Source: Chloroflexota bacterium (lineage in GTDB: Bacteria; Chloroflexota; Anaerolineae; Anaerolineales; Villigracilaceae). From it: a stretch of 64,000 nt of DNA. The stretch lies in the NCBI GenBank assembly GCA_013112685.1, contig JABFGC010000002.1:568902-632901 (forward strand), in the 5' to 3' direction. The notes beneath the pieces were generated by a model, which saw only the letters and a list, made by a program, of their open reading frames with translations, did not search any database and was not told the origin of the DNA. Numbering within the stretch: position 1 is the first letter of the stretch; each line of letters opens with the position of its first letter. Made by a program: the position numbers and the translations under genes. Positions 1 through 8,678 of this stretch are shown one piece after another.

Positions 1-362
1 TCCGCCAGGGAAAATTCAAGGCGGTCCTGCATCCCCAGTTCCACCCCGCGCTTCTTTGCGAATTCCACCGCTTCGCTGGAAATATCCGTGCCGTAAACTT
101 TTTGCGCGCCAGCCTGGATCATTTGAAAAGCGAAACGTCCCGAAGCGCAGCCGACATCCAACACGGTCTTTCCGTTGATATGCGGTGCAATCAATTCCAG
201 CGCGGTCTTCATGCGCACGTACATAGCGTCGCCGCGAAAAACGGATGAGAGACGGTCCCACCAGGTGGCGTTTTGCGTTCCTTCTTTGTAATACGCCCCG
301 GCTTCCCAGCTGAGCAGATGTTCTTCCCAATATTTGGCTGATTCGGATTTTTGTCGGTTCAT
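1..362 (-). CDS. Class I SAM-dependent methyltransferase (N-terminal part)
   Basis: The gene runs off the left edge, so only about 120 N-terminal residues are visible. They begin MNRQKSESAKYWEEHL and contain the SAM-binding motif I VLDVGCASGRF near residue 72, followed by an acidic motif II region (VYGTDIS). This pattern is typical of class I methyltransferases. The substrate cannot be told because the C-terminal half is missing. Start chosen at the ATG on 360-362, the first Met of the frame that keeps the SAM-binding fold intact. It lies upstream of the ddaH operon in the same orientation, separated by about 60 bases. Confidence 0.75.
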   Translation of the reverse strand, partial: MNRQKSESAKYWEEHLLSWEAGAYYKEGTQNATWWDRLSSVFRGDAMYVRMKTALELIAPHINGKTVLDVGCASGRFAFQMIQAGAQKVYGTDISSEAVEFAKKRGVELGMQDRLEFSLA

Positions 363-425
363 GGTGCGCGATTATACCCGCTTCAAGAACGGACTTTGAG
401 GTTTTCCTGCCATTTGAGTTTTCCC

Positions 426-1187
426 TCACTCGACGATCAAACTGCAACAAGTGACCGCGCCCTCGGCTTTGGCAAGTTCGCTCAGGTTGACGTTCGCCAC
501 GTCATACCCTCTTTGCGTGAGTCTCTTTTGCGTTTTGGGAAACGCCGTCGGGTAGATGACCTTCCCTTGGATGGGCAGGCAGTTTGCGGCGAAGGGTTCC
601 GAGGCGTCCACTTCGATCAGGTCATAGCCCTGGAAGTGGGACGAATCCACCCAGCTCGGGTTGATGAGCAGGGTCGAATCGTCCACGCGGGTGACGGCGG
701 TTTTGAGGTGCAGGCAGTCGGTCAATAGCGCGCCGACGACAGTGTATCCGTATTGTTCGAGGGTGCAGTTGAGTTGTTCCACCGCTTCCATGTTGCTGCG
801 GGTGGATAAGCCGATATATATCTTTTTTCCAAGCACGAGCACATCGCCGCCGTCGAGAGCGGCGGGCGCGGAGACGTGCACCAGCAGGCGGTAGGGAGCC
901 AGCGCCGGAATGATGGTTTCGATTTCGGGCTTGCGTGAATCGGCTCCGGGTCTGGTGATGACCGCGACTTCCGGCAGGATGAAGGCGGTATCTTCCACGA
1001 AAACCGAATCAGGCAGGTCCGGCTCTTCCGGCAGTTCGATTACTTCACAGCCGAGTTGCTCGAGCGTTTTTAGGTATTCCGCGTGCTGGGCGCGGGCAAT
1101 TTCCAGGTCAATGGGGATGCGCTCAATGTGGGTCAGCTCGCACTCGGTGAATCGCGGGCTGACCCTGCGGGTGATGGCGACGGTCAT
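426..1187 (-). CDS. ddaH: N(G),N(G)-dimethylarginine dimethylaminohydrolase
   Basis: A 253-residue enzyme of the amidinotransferase/DDAH fold, predicted to hydrolyse methylated arginine to citrulline and methylamine. The family's catalytic features are visible: the acidic pair in DSVFVEDTAF (about residues 60-68), the histidine in DCLHLKTAV (about 160) and the nucleophilic cysteine near the C-terminus in AVTCCSLIVE. The length matches bacterial DDAHs. Its start abuts the stop of the upstream ABC ATPase gene (1188), so the two are almost certainly co-transcribed and translationally coupled. The operon context suggests the importer brings in the substrate. A related arginine deiminase-like activity is possible but less likely given the short length and VEDTAF motif. 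Confidence 0.9.
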   Translation of the reverse strand: MTVAITRRVSPRFTECELTHIERIPIDLEIARAQHAEYLKTLEQLGCEVIELPEEPDLPDSVFVEDTAFILPEVAVITRPGADSRKPEIETIIPALAPYRLLVHVSAPAALDGGDVLVLGKKIYIGLSTRSNMEAVEQLNCTLEQYGYTVVGALLTDCLHLKTAVTRVDDSTLLINPSWVDSSHFQGYDLIEVDASEPFAANCLPIQGKVIYPTAFPKTQKRLTQRGYDVANVNLSELAKAEGAVTCCSLIVE

Positions 1188-1952
1188 TTACCCTTCTCCG
1201 GTGCGGTAGCGGTCAATCAATGCCTGGGTGCGCGGGTCTTTGGGGCTCTTGAAAAGGTCTTCGGGAACTGCGTCTTCGATCAATTCGCCGTCTGCTATGA
1301 CAAGGACGCGATCGGCGACCTCGCGGGCGAATCCCATCTCGTGCGTGACGACGATCATGGTCATGCCTTCGAGCGCGACCTTCTTCATCACGTTCAGTAC
1401 CTCGCCGATGAGTTCCGGGTCGAGCGCGGACGTGGGTTCGTCGAAGAGCATCACGCGCGGTTCCATGGTCAGCGCGCGGGCGATGGCGACGCGCTGTTTC
1501 TGCCCGCCGGAAAGCCGCAGGGGATACTCGTCCTTTTTGAAGAGCATGCCCACGCTGTCGAGGTTCTGCTCGGCGAGCTCGGCGGCGCGTTTTCGATCCA
1601 TGCCTTTGACGGTGACGGGTCCCTCGATGACATTCTCCAGCACGGTCATGTGCGGGAAGAGATTGAACTCCTGAAAGACCATGCCGGTCTTGAGGCGCAC
1701 GTCATGGATCAACTGGCGCTGTTCCCTGCCTTTGCCCTCGGCGTTGACTTGAATGCCGTCCACTTCGATTTTGCCGTGAGAGGGGTCTTCGAGAAAATTG
1801 ATGCAGCGCAGGAGGGTGCTTTTTCCCGACCCGCTCCTGCCGATCAGACAGACCACCTGTCGTTCGGGGACTTCGAGGTTGACATTTTTCAGCACATGCA
1901 AACGCCCGAAGTATTTATCGAGGTTGGAGATTTTTACGATGGGAGCGGACAT
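1188..1952 (-). CDS. Polar amino-acid ABC transporter ATP-binding protein
   Basis: A 254-residue GlnQ/HisP-type ATPase. Walker A is [11 protein letters not shown] (about residues 38-48), the Q-loop lies in [13 protein letters not shown], the ABC signature is LSGGQKQR, Walker B is VMLFDEP and the H-switch lies in VVTHEMGF. It should energise uptake through the adjacent permease at the cytoplasmic membrane. It begins 1 base beyond the permease stop and ends where ddaH begins, so the cassette is tightly coupled. Substrate class (polar or basic amino acids) is inferred from family membership and from the adjacent ddaH. Confidence 0.93.
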   Translation of the reverse strand: MSAPIVKISNLDKYFGRLHVLKNVNLEVPERQVVCLIGRSGSGKSTLLRCINFLEDPSHGKIEVDGIQVNAEGKGREQRQLIHDVRLKTGMVFQEFNLFPHMTVLENVIEGPVTVKGMDRKRAAELAEQNLDSVGMLFKKDEYPLRLSGGQKQRVAIARALTMEPRVMLFDEPTSALDPELIGEVLNVMKKVALEGMTMIVVTHEMGFAREVADRVLVIADGELIEDAVPEDLFKSPKDPRTQALIDRYRTGEG

Positions 1953-1953
1953 A

Positions 1954-2803
1954 TCAACGGTCTCCCCTGGCGAGGCGCGCTTCCAGTTTTCCCTGGAAGT
2001 AGGTCAAAATCAAAGTGAGCGCCCAGTAGAAAATTGCGGCCATGATCAACGCTTCGAGGTTGTTGAACTGCGCGCGCCCGACCTTTGTGGCGCGCCACAT
2101 CAACTCATGCACGAAACCGGTGGCGGAGACAAGCGCGGAGTCTTTGGTCATGGCAATGAAATCGTTGCCCATCGGCGGGATGGCAAACCGTAGCGCCTGC
2201 GGCAGGACAATGCGCATCATGGTCTGACCCGGAGTCATTCCCAGCGCCATAGCGGCTTCACGCTGACCTTTGCTCACCGAACTCAACCCCGCGCGGAACG
2301 TCTCAGACATGTACGCGCCGTAGTTCAACCCAAGCGCCATCATGCCGGAGACAATACCGGAAAGCACAATGCCAAGCTGGGGCGGCGCCAGGGAAGAAGA
2401 AAAAGATTTGCAGGTAGAGCGGCGTTCCGCGGATTAACGAGACGTAGAACGTGCTGAGCGCATAGATCGGCGGGAAGCTGGAAAGCCTGCCAAGCGCCGC
2501 CAGCAGCGCCAGCACCATCGCGAACAGGATGGAAAGCACCGAGATCAACAGGGTTTGTCCCAGCCCGCCTGCGATAAACGCGATGTTCTTGAGGATGAAT
2601 TCGCTGTTCAGGCTGATGGTCTTGAACGAAAAACTGCCAAGTTGAATGTCTTGACCGCTAAAAAGAAATACAAGGATGAGGAAGAGGATCCCCCAGGAAA
2701 TGCCCACATGGGTGCGAAATACCCGTTCCTTGCGCAGCTGCGCCTGATATAGAAGTTCAGCCTGCGACGTGGTCATCTGCCCTTGGTTGGTGATGGACGC
2801 CAT
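1954..2803 (-). CDS. Amino-acid ABC transporter permease (one-base frameshift)
   Basis: A permease of the HisM/GlnP family. The N-terminal part starts [10 protein letters not shown] and has a hydrophobic segment around [12 protein letters not shown] followed by the inner-membrane core. The C-terminal part carries the EAA-type loop around [17 protein letters not shown]. The two parts lie in different frames. Removing one G from the GGG at 2391-2393 restores a continuous reading through [14 protein letters not shown], which fits the family. I therefore read one gene of about 282 codons with a single extra base, probably a sequence error. The ATG at 2803 is preceded by GGAGG at a good distance. 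An in-frame upstream Met at 2872 lacks such a site. Confidence 0.85.
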
Positions 2804-2834
2804 TTGGACCTCCGTCAAATCGAAGTTGTAAACA

Positions 2835-2869
2835 AAAAGGGAAGCGGCGCGTTGGACCGCTTCCCTTTT
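2835..2869 (-). terminator. Intercistronic hairpin between binding-protein and permease genes
   Basis: A perfect 13-bp inverted repeat (AAAAGGGAAGCGG at 2835-2847 and its complement at 2857-2869) lies between the substrate-binding gene and the permease gene. Read on the - strand the stem is followed by a T-rich stretch, as in intrinsic terminators. Partial termination or 3'-end protection here would keep the binding protein in excess over the membrane components. That arrangement is common in ABC operons, but the effect here is inferred. Confidence 0.7.
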
Positions 2870-2883
2870 CATCAGTTCAGGGT

Positions 2884-3795
2884 TTACTGGTTCTTCGTGT
2901 AATCCACGCCGTTGCCCTTATCGTCCTTGAACCATTTCTGGGAGAGTCCGGTCAACGTTCCATCTGCGTGCATCTGGGTGAAGAGCTTGTCCACTTCCTC
3001 GACCAGGGTTGCAGTGGGCAGTGTAGAGGCTTTGTCGAAGGCGGCGGCAAGAGGTTCATTGTAGACCGGCGTGCCGAGCAGTTTCACCGGGAAGCCTTCG
3101 GCAAGGTTGGCGTACACAACCGTCGCAGAGGTGACGTAGCCGATGAAGTCTTCACGGCCGGCTGCAATGGCTTGCGCGCATTCCTGGTCGGTTTCGAGCG
3201 TTACAACCGTGACGGTTGGCGGGGGGATGAGGATTTCGATGTCAGCGCCAAGACTGCCGCCGTTCAGCCAGGTCTCGTAGGTGGTAGCTGTACCGGCGCA
3301 AAGCGCCTGCCCTGCCAGTTCCTCAATGGAGGCAAATTCCGCATCGGCTTTCACGGCGACCACAGCAGGCGTGTAGTAGTACGGCACGCTGAAGTCGAGA
3401 ATCTGGCGGCGGTCGTCGGTGATGGTCATGGAACCGACGCTGACGTCCCATTTATCCGCCCAGTTACCGGCGGTGATGACATCCCACGACGGGGTGGCGA
3501 AGCAGGTCTCCACACCGAGCGCGTCGCCGATTGCCGCGGCGACATCCACGTCAAAACCCTGCATTTCGGCGGTGGTCAGGGCGTCGCTGGGGCACTTGGT
3601 GTCCGCAGGGCGCGAGCCTTCGGTGTTCAGGAAGGACTGGGGCGCGTAGTTCGGATCGGTGGAAACGAGGATGTAGCCGCGTTCCTTGATCGCCCCAAGC
3701 AGGTCGGTGGCAGTCGAACCGCCCCCGCCCCCGCAGGCAGTGAGCACAAGCGTGGCCGCAACGAACAGGCTGGCCAATGTCAGAAGTTTTTTCAT
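2884..3795 (-). CDS. Amino-acid ABC transporter substrate-binding lipoprotein
   Basis: A 303-residue family 3 solute-binding protein. The N-terminus is a lipoprotein signal: MKKLLTL, a hydrophobic stretch, then LVLTACGGGG with the lipidated cysteine near residue 21. The body has the family pattern ILVSTDPNYAPQSF, FDVDVAAAIGDALG and the DDRRQILDFSVPYY motif. It would capture substrate outside the cell and deliver it to the permease. It is the first gene of the four-gene cassette with permease, ATPase and ddaH. A good promoter and two leader hairpins lie upstream. Two extra cysteines (TKCPSD and ETCFATP) are unusual and may form a disulfide. Confidence 0.92.
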   Translation of the reverse strand: MKKLLTLASLFVAATLVLTACGGGGGSTATDLLGAIKERGYILVSTDPNYAPQSFLNTEGSRPADTKCPSDALTTAEMQGFDVDVAAAIGDALGVETCFATPSWDVITAGNWADKWDVSVGSMTITDDRRQILDFSVPYYYTPAVVAVKADAEFASIEELAGQALCAGTATTYETWLNGGSLGADIEILIPPPTVTVVTLETDQECAQAIAAGREDFIGYVTSATVVYANLAEGFPVKLLGTPVYNEPLAAAFDKASTLPTATLVEEVDKLFTQMHADGTLTGLSQKWFKDDKGNGVDYTKNQ

Positions 3796-3822
3796 ATTTC
3801 TCCTCCGAGAAAATGTAGGTTT

Positions 3823-3860
3823 CGGCAGTGCAAAACTGCCGCGGGATGGGCGGCATCCCG
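3823..3860 (-). promoter_or_regulatory. Two tandem hairpins in the 5' leader of the ABC operon
   Basis: CGGCAGT/ACTGCCG (3823-3841) and CGGGATG/CATCCCG (3842-3860) form two adjacent 7-bp stems on the leader of the binding-protein gene. With the predicted -10 at 3868-3873, the transcript would begin almost at the base of the outer hairpin. They may stabilise the 5' end or act as a protein or ligand site. They match no riboswitch class I recognise. Confidence 0.5.
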
Positions 3861-3867
3861 TACGTTA

Positions 3868-3896
3868 AGCATAGACCATTTTTATCAATTGTGCAA
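3868..3896 (-). promoter_or_regulatory. Sigma-70-type promoter of the ABC/ddaH operon
   Basis: On the - strand there is a -35 box TTGCAC (3891-3896), a 17-base spacer and a -10 box TATGCT (3868-3873). It faces the substrate-binding gene starting at 3795. The spacing is optimal and the match is good; it was assigned from sequence alone. Confidence 0.65.
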
Positions 3897-3901
3897 GGAT
3901 T

Positions 3902-3930
3902 TTGAATGGAAATTTTCGTGATGGTAAAAT
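3902..3930 (+). promoter_or_regulatory. Divergent sigma-70-type promoter for the SCP2-like gene
   Basis: TTGAAT (3902-3907), a 17-base spacer and TAAAAT (3925-3930), about 29 bases before the ATG at 3959. It lies back to back with the ABC operon promoter, so both divergent units could share regulation. Confidence 0.6.
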
Positions 3931-3958
3931 TACAGCATCATGGATCGGAGGCAATCGA

Positions 3959-4369
3959 ATGACCGCAGTGTTTCCCAGCGAAGAATGGTTGAAGGGGCTG
4001 GAAGTCAAATTGAATTCGGATGACAAATACAGGGAGATTGCAAAGAATTGGGAGGGAGATTTGTTCTTCTTCATCGAACCGGAGGGGAACTTGAAGGAAC
4101 GCCTCACGTTCTACCTGGACCTCTGGCACGGCGCCTGCCGAAAAGTGGATTACAACCCGGAGCCTTCCACTTATCCAAAGCCGACTTTCACGCTGACCGC
4201 TACCTACGATAACATCGCCGCCATCCTTTCGGGCAGGTTGAATCCCATGACTGCCATGATGACGATGAAGTTGAAGGTCAACGGGAGCATGGGGTACATG
4301 ATGCGCAACGTCCCAACCGTGCTGGACTTCGTCCGCTGCGCGCAGGAAGTTACGAAAGAAATCATGTAA
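3959..4369 (+). CDS. SCP2 sterol-transfer-like domain protein
   Basis: A 136-residue soluble protein resembling the SCP2 (sterol carrier protein 2) fold. It has the typical C-terminal half, in which a small-residue loop (AAILSGRLNPMTAMMTMKLKVNGS) precedes a final helix. Members bind hydrophobic ligands in a tunnel; no catalytic residues are expected. The ATG at 3959 has GGAGG 8 bases upstream and is preferred over an upstream in-frame Met at 3902, which overlaps the predicted promoter. It is followed 80 bases later by the aldehyde oxidoreductase gene in the same direction, so the two may be co-transcribed. Ligand unknown. Confidence 0.75.
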   Translation: MTAVFPSEEWLKGLEVKLNSDDKYREIAKNWEGDLFFFIEPEGNLKERLTFYLDLWHGACRKVDYNPEPSTYPKPTFTLTATYDNIAAILSGRLNPMTAMMTMKLKVNGSMGYMMRNVPTVLDFVRCAQEVTKEIM

Positions 4370-4448
4370 CTCCCGGGCAACCCTGCTGTGCAAGGCGTGT
4401 GTGATGTAATTCAAAACGTAAATCGCAAATCGCAGATCATCAATCGTC

Positions 4449-6260
4449 ATGCTTCCCATACTCAAAATCAACCTCACCGACGGCACAACGGAAGAATTCA
4501 TCATTCCCAAAGAATGGGAATGTGATTTTTTTGGAGGCGCGTCGCTTGGCGCGCGGATTTTGTATCCCCACCTCACGAAGGAACTCGACCCGCTTTCTCC
4601 CGAAGCGCCCCTGCTCTTCATCAACGGACCGCTGACCGGCACGAATGGACCGACGACCGGTCGTTTTGTCATCTGCGGGAAAAGCCCCGCAACCGGTTTA
4701 TGGGCGGAATCCAACATCGGCGGTTTTTGGGGACCGGAACTCCGCAAAGCAGGATACGACGGTTTGTGGATTACAGGAAAAGCCTCCAGCCCGGCATATC
4801 TCTGGGTCGAAGAGGGCAGGCTTGAGGTCCGCGATGCGGCGGGCTTGATGGGCAGGGATGTCTACGAGACGCAGGAACTTGTCAAAGCGGAGGTCGGAGT
4901 CAAAAGCGCGCGGGTTGCAGTCATCGGGGGAGGCAGGCGAACGCGGCGTTTTATTTGCGTCCATCTGCTGCGACCACGGGCGCGTGGCGGGGCGCACGGG
5001 CATGGGCGCGGTGATGGGCGCGAAAAACCTCAAGGCGGTTGCCGTGCATGGTACGAAAAAAATCGAAGCGACCGAACGCTATGCCGCATTGCGCTCCGAA
5101 GTGAACCGCGCCTTGAAACAGGATAACCAATCGAAGGTACTTGGCGAGTTGGGTACTGCGAGCGCGGCAAATTACTCTGAATATCTCGGCGCGATGCCCG
5201 CAAAGTATTACCATCAGGGCGCGTTCCCGGCGGTGGATAACATCTCCGGCTCGAAGGTTGCTGAAACGATTTTGGTTGGGCAAAGCGCCTGCCGTGGTTG
5301 TGTCATCGCCTGCGGGCGCGTCGTTGACCGGGCGACGGCAAACGCCGCAAAGGTCCAGAATATGAAACGACGATTGGGTTTGGTCCCAACTTGTTGATCG
5401 AGAATCTCGACGAGGTCGTGTGCCTCGGCGAATTGTGCGACAAATACGGATTGGACACCATCAGCGCATCGAACACGATCGGGCTTGCCTTTCATCTGTT
5501 TGAAATGGGAAGAATCACGCCTCAGGATACGGGCGGGCTGATCCTGCGTTGGGGAGATTTTTCCGCCGCTGAAAGTTTGATCCGCATGATCGCGCGCCGC
5601 GAGGGGATCGGCGATGTGATGGCGAACGGCTCGCGGGCATTGGGGTCAGCCTTCGGCGCGGAAGACGAAGCCGTGCAAGTCAACGGACTCGAAATTGCCT
5701 ATCACGACCCGCGCGGGGTTTCGGGTATGGCGCTTTCGTACGCCACCAGCCCGCGCGGGGCGTGCCACAACCAATCCGATTATTTCTTTGTGGATTGGGG
5801 GCACACGCACGAAGAGATCGGCATCGAATTCTTCAACCGTCATGCGCACGCGGAAAAAGCCGCCAACGTGGCGAAGCACCAGAACTGGCGCACGCATTTC
5901 AATTCGGTTTTGATCTGCCTCTTTGCCAACGTCCCGCCGCAGACCCAGGCGGACTTGCTCAACGCGCAGCTTGGCTTGAACCTGACCGCGGCGGATTTGA
6001 TGAAATCCGGCGAGCGCGCCTGGAATCTCAAACGCGCCATCAACAATCGCATGGGGTTGACCCGCGCGAACGACAAACTGCCCAAAGCGTTCCTTGAACC
6101 CTATCGGGAGGGCGGGTCGGCGGGTTACGTGCCGGATTTTCCCGTCATGCTGGCGGCATATTATGAAGCCCGCGGCTGGGACTGGGAAACGGGCAAGCCC
6201 ACCTGCGAAAAATTGCTCGAATTGGGGCTCGATGATGTCGCCAGGGAGTTATGGGGTTAG
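4449..6260 (+). CDS. Aldehyde:ferredoxin oxidoreductase (two compensating one-base shifts)
   Basis: A tungsten-pterin enzyme of the AOR family, about 603 residues as the family requires, oxidising aldehydes to acids with ferredoxin as acceptor. The N-terminal domain has the pterin-binding pattern (GGASLGARILYP, NGPLTGTNGPTTGRFVICGKSP). The middle contains GRVAGRTGMGAVMGAKNLKA and cysteines ACRGCVIACG. The C-terminal part continues from ETTIGFGPNLLIENLDE, with a CDKYGLDTIS motif. The reading is broken twice. One G too many in the GGGGG at 4926-4930 and one G too few at GGG 5330-5332 together restore the frame. Compensating indels in G runs point to sequencing error. No strong ribosome site precedes the start. 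Confidence 0.88.
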
Positions 6261-6266
6261 GAAGGA

Positions 6267-6457
6267 TTATTTTTCGTCCATCGCACAGCGAAAGCCGACG
6301 ATGTCATCCCGGTAGGGATATGCCCAATGCCGGTTTGCGGTACGGATGGCGCGTGAGACCGTGTTCCATGCGCCGCCGCGGATGGCGCGGGGCTTGCGCA
6401 GGCGGTGACTGAAATGGCAATAAGGAGGATGGAAATTACTTTTTGGAGCAACTTCAT
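6267..6457 (-). pseudogene. Decayed SUMF1-fold lipoprotein gene
   Basis: The sequence begins with a clear lipoprotein signal (MKLLQKVISILLIAISVTAC). It then passes, after a large internal deletion and a frame change, to the typical C-terminal end of a SUMF1/FGE domain: AIRGGAWNTVSRAIRTANR and VGFRCAMDEK. About 200 residues of the domain are missing. Two complete relatives of this protein type occur at 34.5 and 36.5 kb. I infer a remnant of a third family member. A hairpin repeat element lies immediately upstream of its start. Confidence 0.7.
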
Positions 6458-6459
6458 AA

Positions 6460-6543
6460 GTGATGTTACGCACCCTCACCCCCGTCCCCTCTCCCAGCAG
6501 GAGAGGGGACGGGGGTGAGGGAGAAAGAACTGCGGAAGGTGAG
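6460..6543. repeat. Hairpin element 1 with conserved terminal motifs
   Basis: An 84-base element. Its ends (GTGATGTTACGCA at left, TGCGGAAGGTGAG at right) match the imperfect terminal inverted repeats of similar elements at 16452 and 34327. The interior is a near-perfect palindrome of about 21-bp arms (CCTCACCCCCGTCCCCTCTCC and complement) around CAGCA. The interior differs from that of the other two copies while the ends are shared. Confidence 0.65.
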
Positions 6544-6648
6544 TTCATAAGTTGATGGTTGTGAAGAGGTCTTTTTTTTATTTATCCGATTTTGAGTTCC
6601 GCTTTCCTGTTGAATCCGTTCCAAGCCGGGGAGTGGAAGAGCGCCCTT

Positions 6649-7905
6649 TCACCGGCGCGGCTTCGACGCGCTCGGCCACCCGGCTTCGGCGGCGCGGCTT
6701 TCGCGCAGACATTCGGCGGTATATTCCGCTCGCTCTTTGGCGGAGGCGTTCTGTAATTTCAGCGCGCCTTCGGTGAAGCGTTTTTCCAGCGCGTCGCGGT
6801 CGGCGGCGTAGGTCTTGATGCGCTCCGGGTAATTGAGCAGGGTGGCGCGGTGCAGTTTTTCGTGCTCCCAAAACAGGGAGTTGGAATCCGCTTGATGGGT
6901 GGGGACAGGTCCGAGGTCCAGCAGGGAGGCGGAATCGAGCCAGAACGGTTTGAAAATGCTCGTGCAGGGGGCGGAAGTCCCGGTGGCGAAAATGATCGGG
7001 TTGTTTTTGTCCAAATAAACGACCATGGAGGCGGTGCTTTGACTCCCGCGGATGGGACCGAACCCGGCGTGCATGCACACATCCAGGTGGGTGATGGTGT
7101 CGGCGGGGTCGAAGTTTTTGTCCTCGTGGTGGCGCAGGGTGGACATCATGTCTGCAATGTCGAAGGCGCCCTTTTGTTTTTCGAGCACGGAGCGGGTGAT
7201 GGCGCGGCGGATGCGCCCCCTGCCGAAGTTGGTGTAAACGAAGTCGGAGTAATCGCGGGCGAGGTCGAATCCCGCCTGGGATTTGGTAAAGCCTTTTTGC
7301 ACGGCGAAGTTGATGAGGTTGGGCGATGCGATGTCGTATTGATTGCCGAGCGTGAGGCAGTTGGAGATGGAGTACACGTCCCGGACCTGGCGCGCCGCCC
7401 ATTCCTTTTCCACGGTTTCGAGCACCCAGGCATCCTCGGCGTTGGCGATGAGGAAACTGTTGTGATAGTACATGCTGTTGCCGTGCGAAGCGGAGTTGCC
7501 GCCCTGCCCGAACTGCTCCAGCAAATCAACGATGACCTGCACCGCTTCGCGCGGCGTGACGGCGCGTTCGAGCGCGGCGCGAAGCATGTCCATGCCGAGC
7601 AGGGCTGGCTCCTTGCTGACCGGGACTTTTGTGTACACCGCCTCATTGCCGATGACCAGCCCGTGTTCGTTGACGCCCATTTCCGCACCCCACATCCAGA
7701 AAGGCTTGGAGAGCAGGACGGCGTGCGTCTTTTCCGCCTGCGGGATTTCGATGTAAGTGCATTTGACCTTGCCGCCCTTGGCGTGGGTCGCCGCCGGGAA
7801 GTACACCATGGACTGCCCTTCGTTGGGCGGGCGGTCCGAGTTCTTGCCGAAGATGGCAACGCCTTTTGCCGTGGCGAATCTGGTGACGATCAGGGTGTCA
7901 CACAT
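6649..7905 (-). CDS. C69-family dipeptidase / secernin-like hydrolase
   Basis: A 418-residue Ntn hydrolase. It starts MCDTLIVTRFAT, so removal of Met exposes Cys2, the expected N-terminal nucleophile of peptidase family C69. FGKNSDRPPNEGQ and the following strands fit the secernin branch. Members cleave dipeptides or peptide amide bonds in the cytoplasm. The last 15-20 residues are Arg/Ala-rich and another frame remains open just beyond, so the exact C-terminus is uncertain and could be affected by an indel near 6700. Neighbours are unrelated (pseudogenes on both sides), so substrate cannot be inferred from context. Confidence 0.82.
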   Translation of the reverse strand: MCDTLIVTRFATAKGVAIFGKNSDRPPNEGQSMVYFPAATHAKGGKVKCTYIEIPQAEKTHAVLLSKPFWMWGAEMGVNEHGLVIGNEAVYTKVPVSKEPALLGMDMLRAALERAVTPREAVQVIVDLLEQFGQGGNSASHGNSMYYHNSFLIANAEDAWVLETVEKEWAARQVRDVYSISNCLTLGNQYDIASPNLINFAVQKGFTKSQAGFDLARDYSDFVYTNFGRGRIRRAITRSVLEKQKGAFDIADMMSTLRHHEDKNFDPADTITHLDVCMHAGFGPIRGSQSTASMVVYLDKNNPIIFATGTSAPCTSIFKPFWLDSASLLDLGPVPTHQADSNSLFWEHEKLHRATLLNYPERIKTYAADRDALEKRFTEGALKLQNASAKERAEYTAECLRESRAAEAGWPSASKPRR

Positions 7906-7942
7906 GGCACGCTCGCTTTTCCTTTGGGGTTAATGGAGACGA

Positions 7943-8669
7943 TTATAACTTCTTCCAGACAGCAATGAGCATTTTGACGCGCACCCTCACCCGCGCATCC
8001 GCGCCCGCCGAAACCCACAGCGCGCTCGTCTTGCGGTACACGTCCTCCTCCAGCTTTTCGAAATCCTCCCATTCGCTTTGCATGTACTCCCGCATTTCGG
8101 AAGGGGTATCCCAATAGTAGAAGAAGTCGAATTCCCCTTCCTTTTCTTTGACATACCACCCGTTGGATTCGGCTTCCCTCATGGCTTTGAACGCCGCCTC
8201 GTCGTCTGCCACCCCTATGGGCTGATCGGTCAGACTCCCCGATACCTGCCAGCCCGCCGACGAAACCACCTCCACCCGCCAGCGATCCTCGACCGGGCGC
8301 AGGTCAATGAGCATGCCGTTTGGTTTGAGCGTTCTGCGAATTTCACCCAGAGCATGAACCATGCTCTCGTGCTGAATTCATCAGAGCGACCAGGCGAGGA
8401 CGGCGATGTCGAACGTCTCTTTCGAGAAGGGGATGTGGTTTGCGCTCGCGCACGCGAAATGGACGTGGTCGTGAAGGCAGTCGGCGCGGGCGACGCGCAG
8501 GGAATCGCGGTCGAGGTCGAAACCCGCAACCCGCTTCGCGTCTGCGGCGTACCGCCACGTCAGCCGCCCTTCGCCGCTGACCGACTTCAAGGACGGTCTT
8601 GTCCGCGAAGTCAACGAATTTGTGCAGGGTTTTTCGTTCAAATCCTTCGGGGTCTTTTTGGAGAGTCAT
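7943..8669 (-). pseudogene. Disrupted class I methyltransferase
   Basis: The pieces of a SAM-dependent methyltransferase are all present but broken. The N-terminus MTLQKDPEGFERKTLHKF leads to motif I (TVLEVG), where an extra base near 8580 shifts the frame to SGEGRLTWRYA. That part continues to FDIAVLAWSL, ends in two consecutive TGA codons (about 8381-8386), and the same frame then resumes with HESMVHALGEIRRTLKPNG and runs to the end at 7943. Related enzymes have a WSLHHI-like stretch at the position of the double stop. A real pseudogene is more likely than elsewhere in this window, because the lesions are not in homopolymer runs. Confidence 0.7.
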
Positions 8670-8678
8670 CTTTTCCTC

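Noticed and set aside
1083-2018. Long antisense reading frames opposite the ABC operon, such as this one, and opposite other GC-rich genes
   Set aside because: They overlap well-supported genes on the other strand, lack ribosome sites and have no recognisable domains.
8381-8386. TGA-TGA in the methyltransferase read as recoded codons
   Set aside because: Many genes in the window end in TGA, two adjacent recoded codons are not expected, and the gene has another lesion nearby. Decay is the simpler reading.
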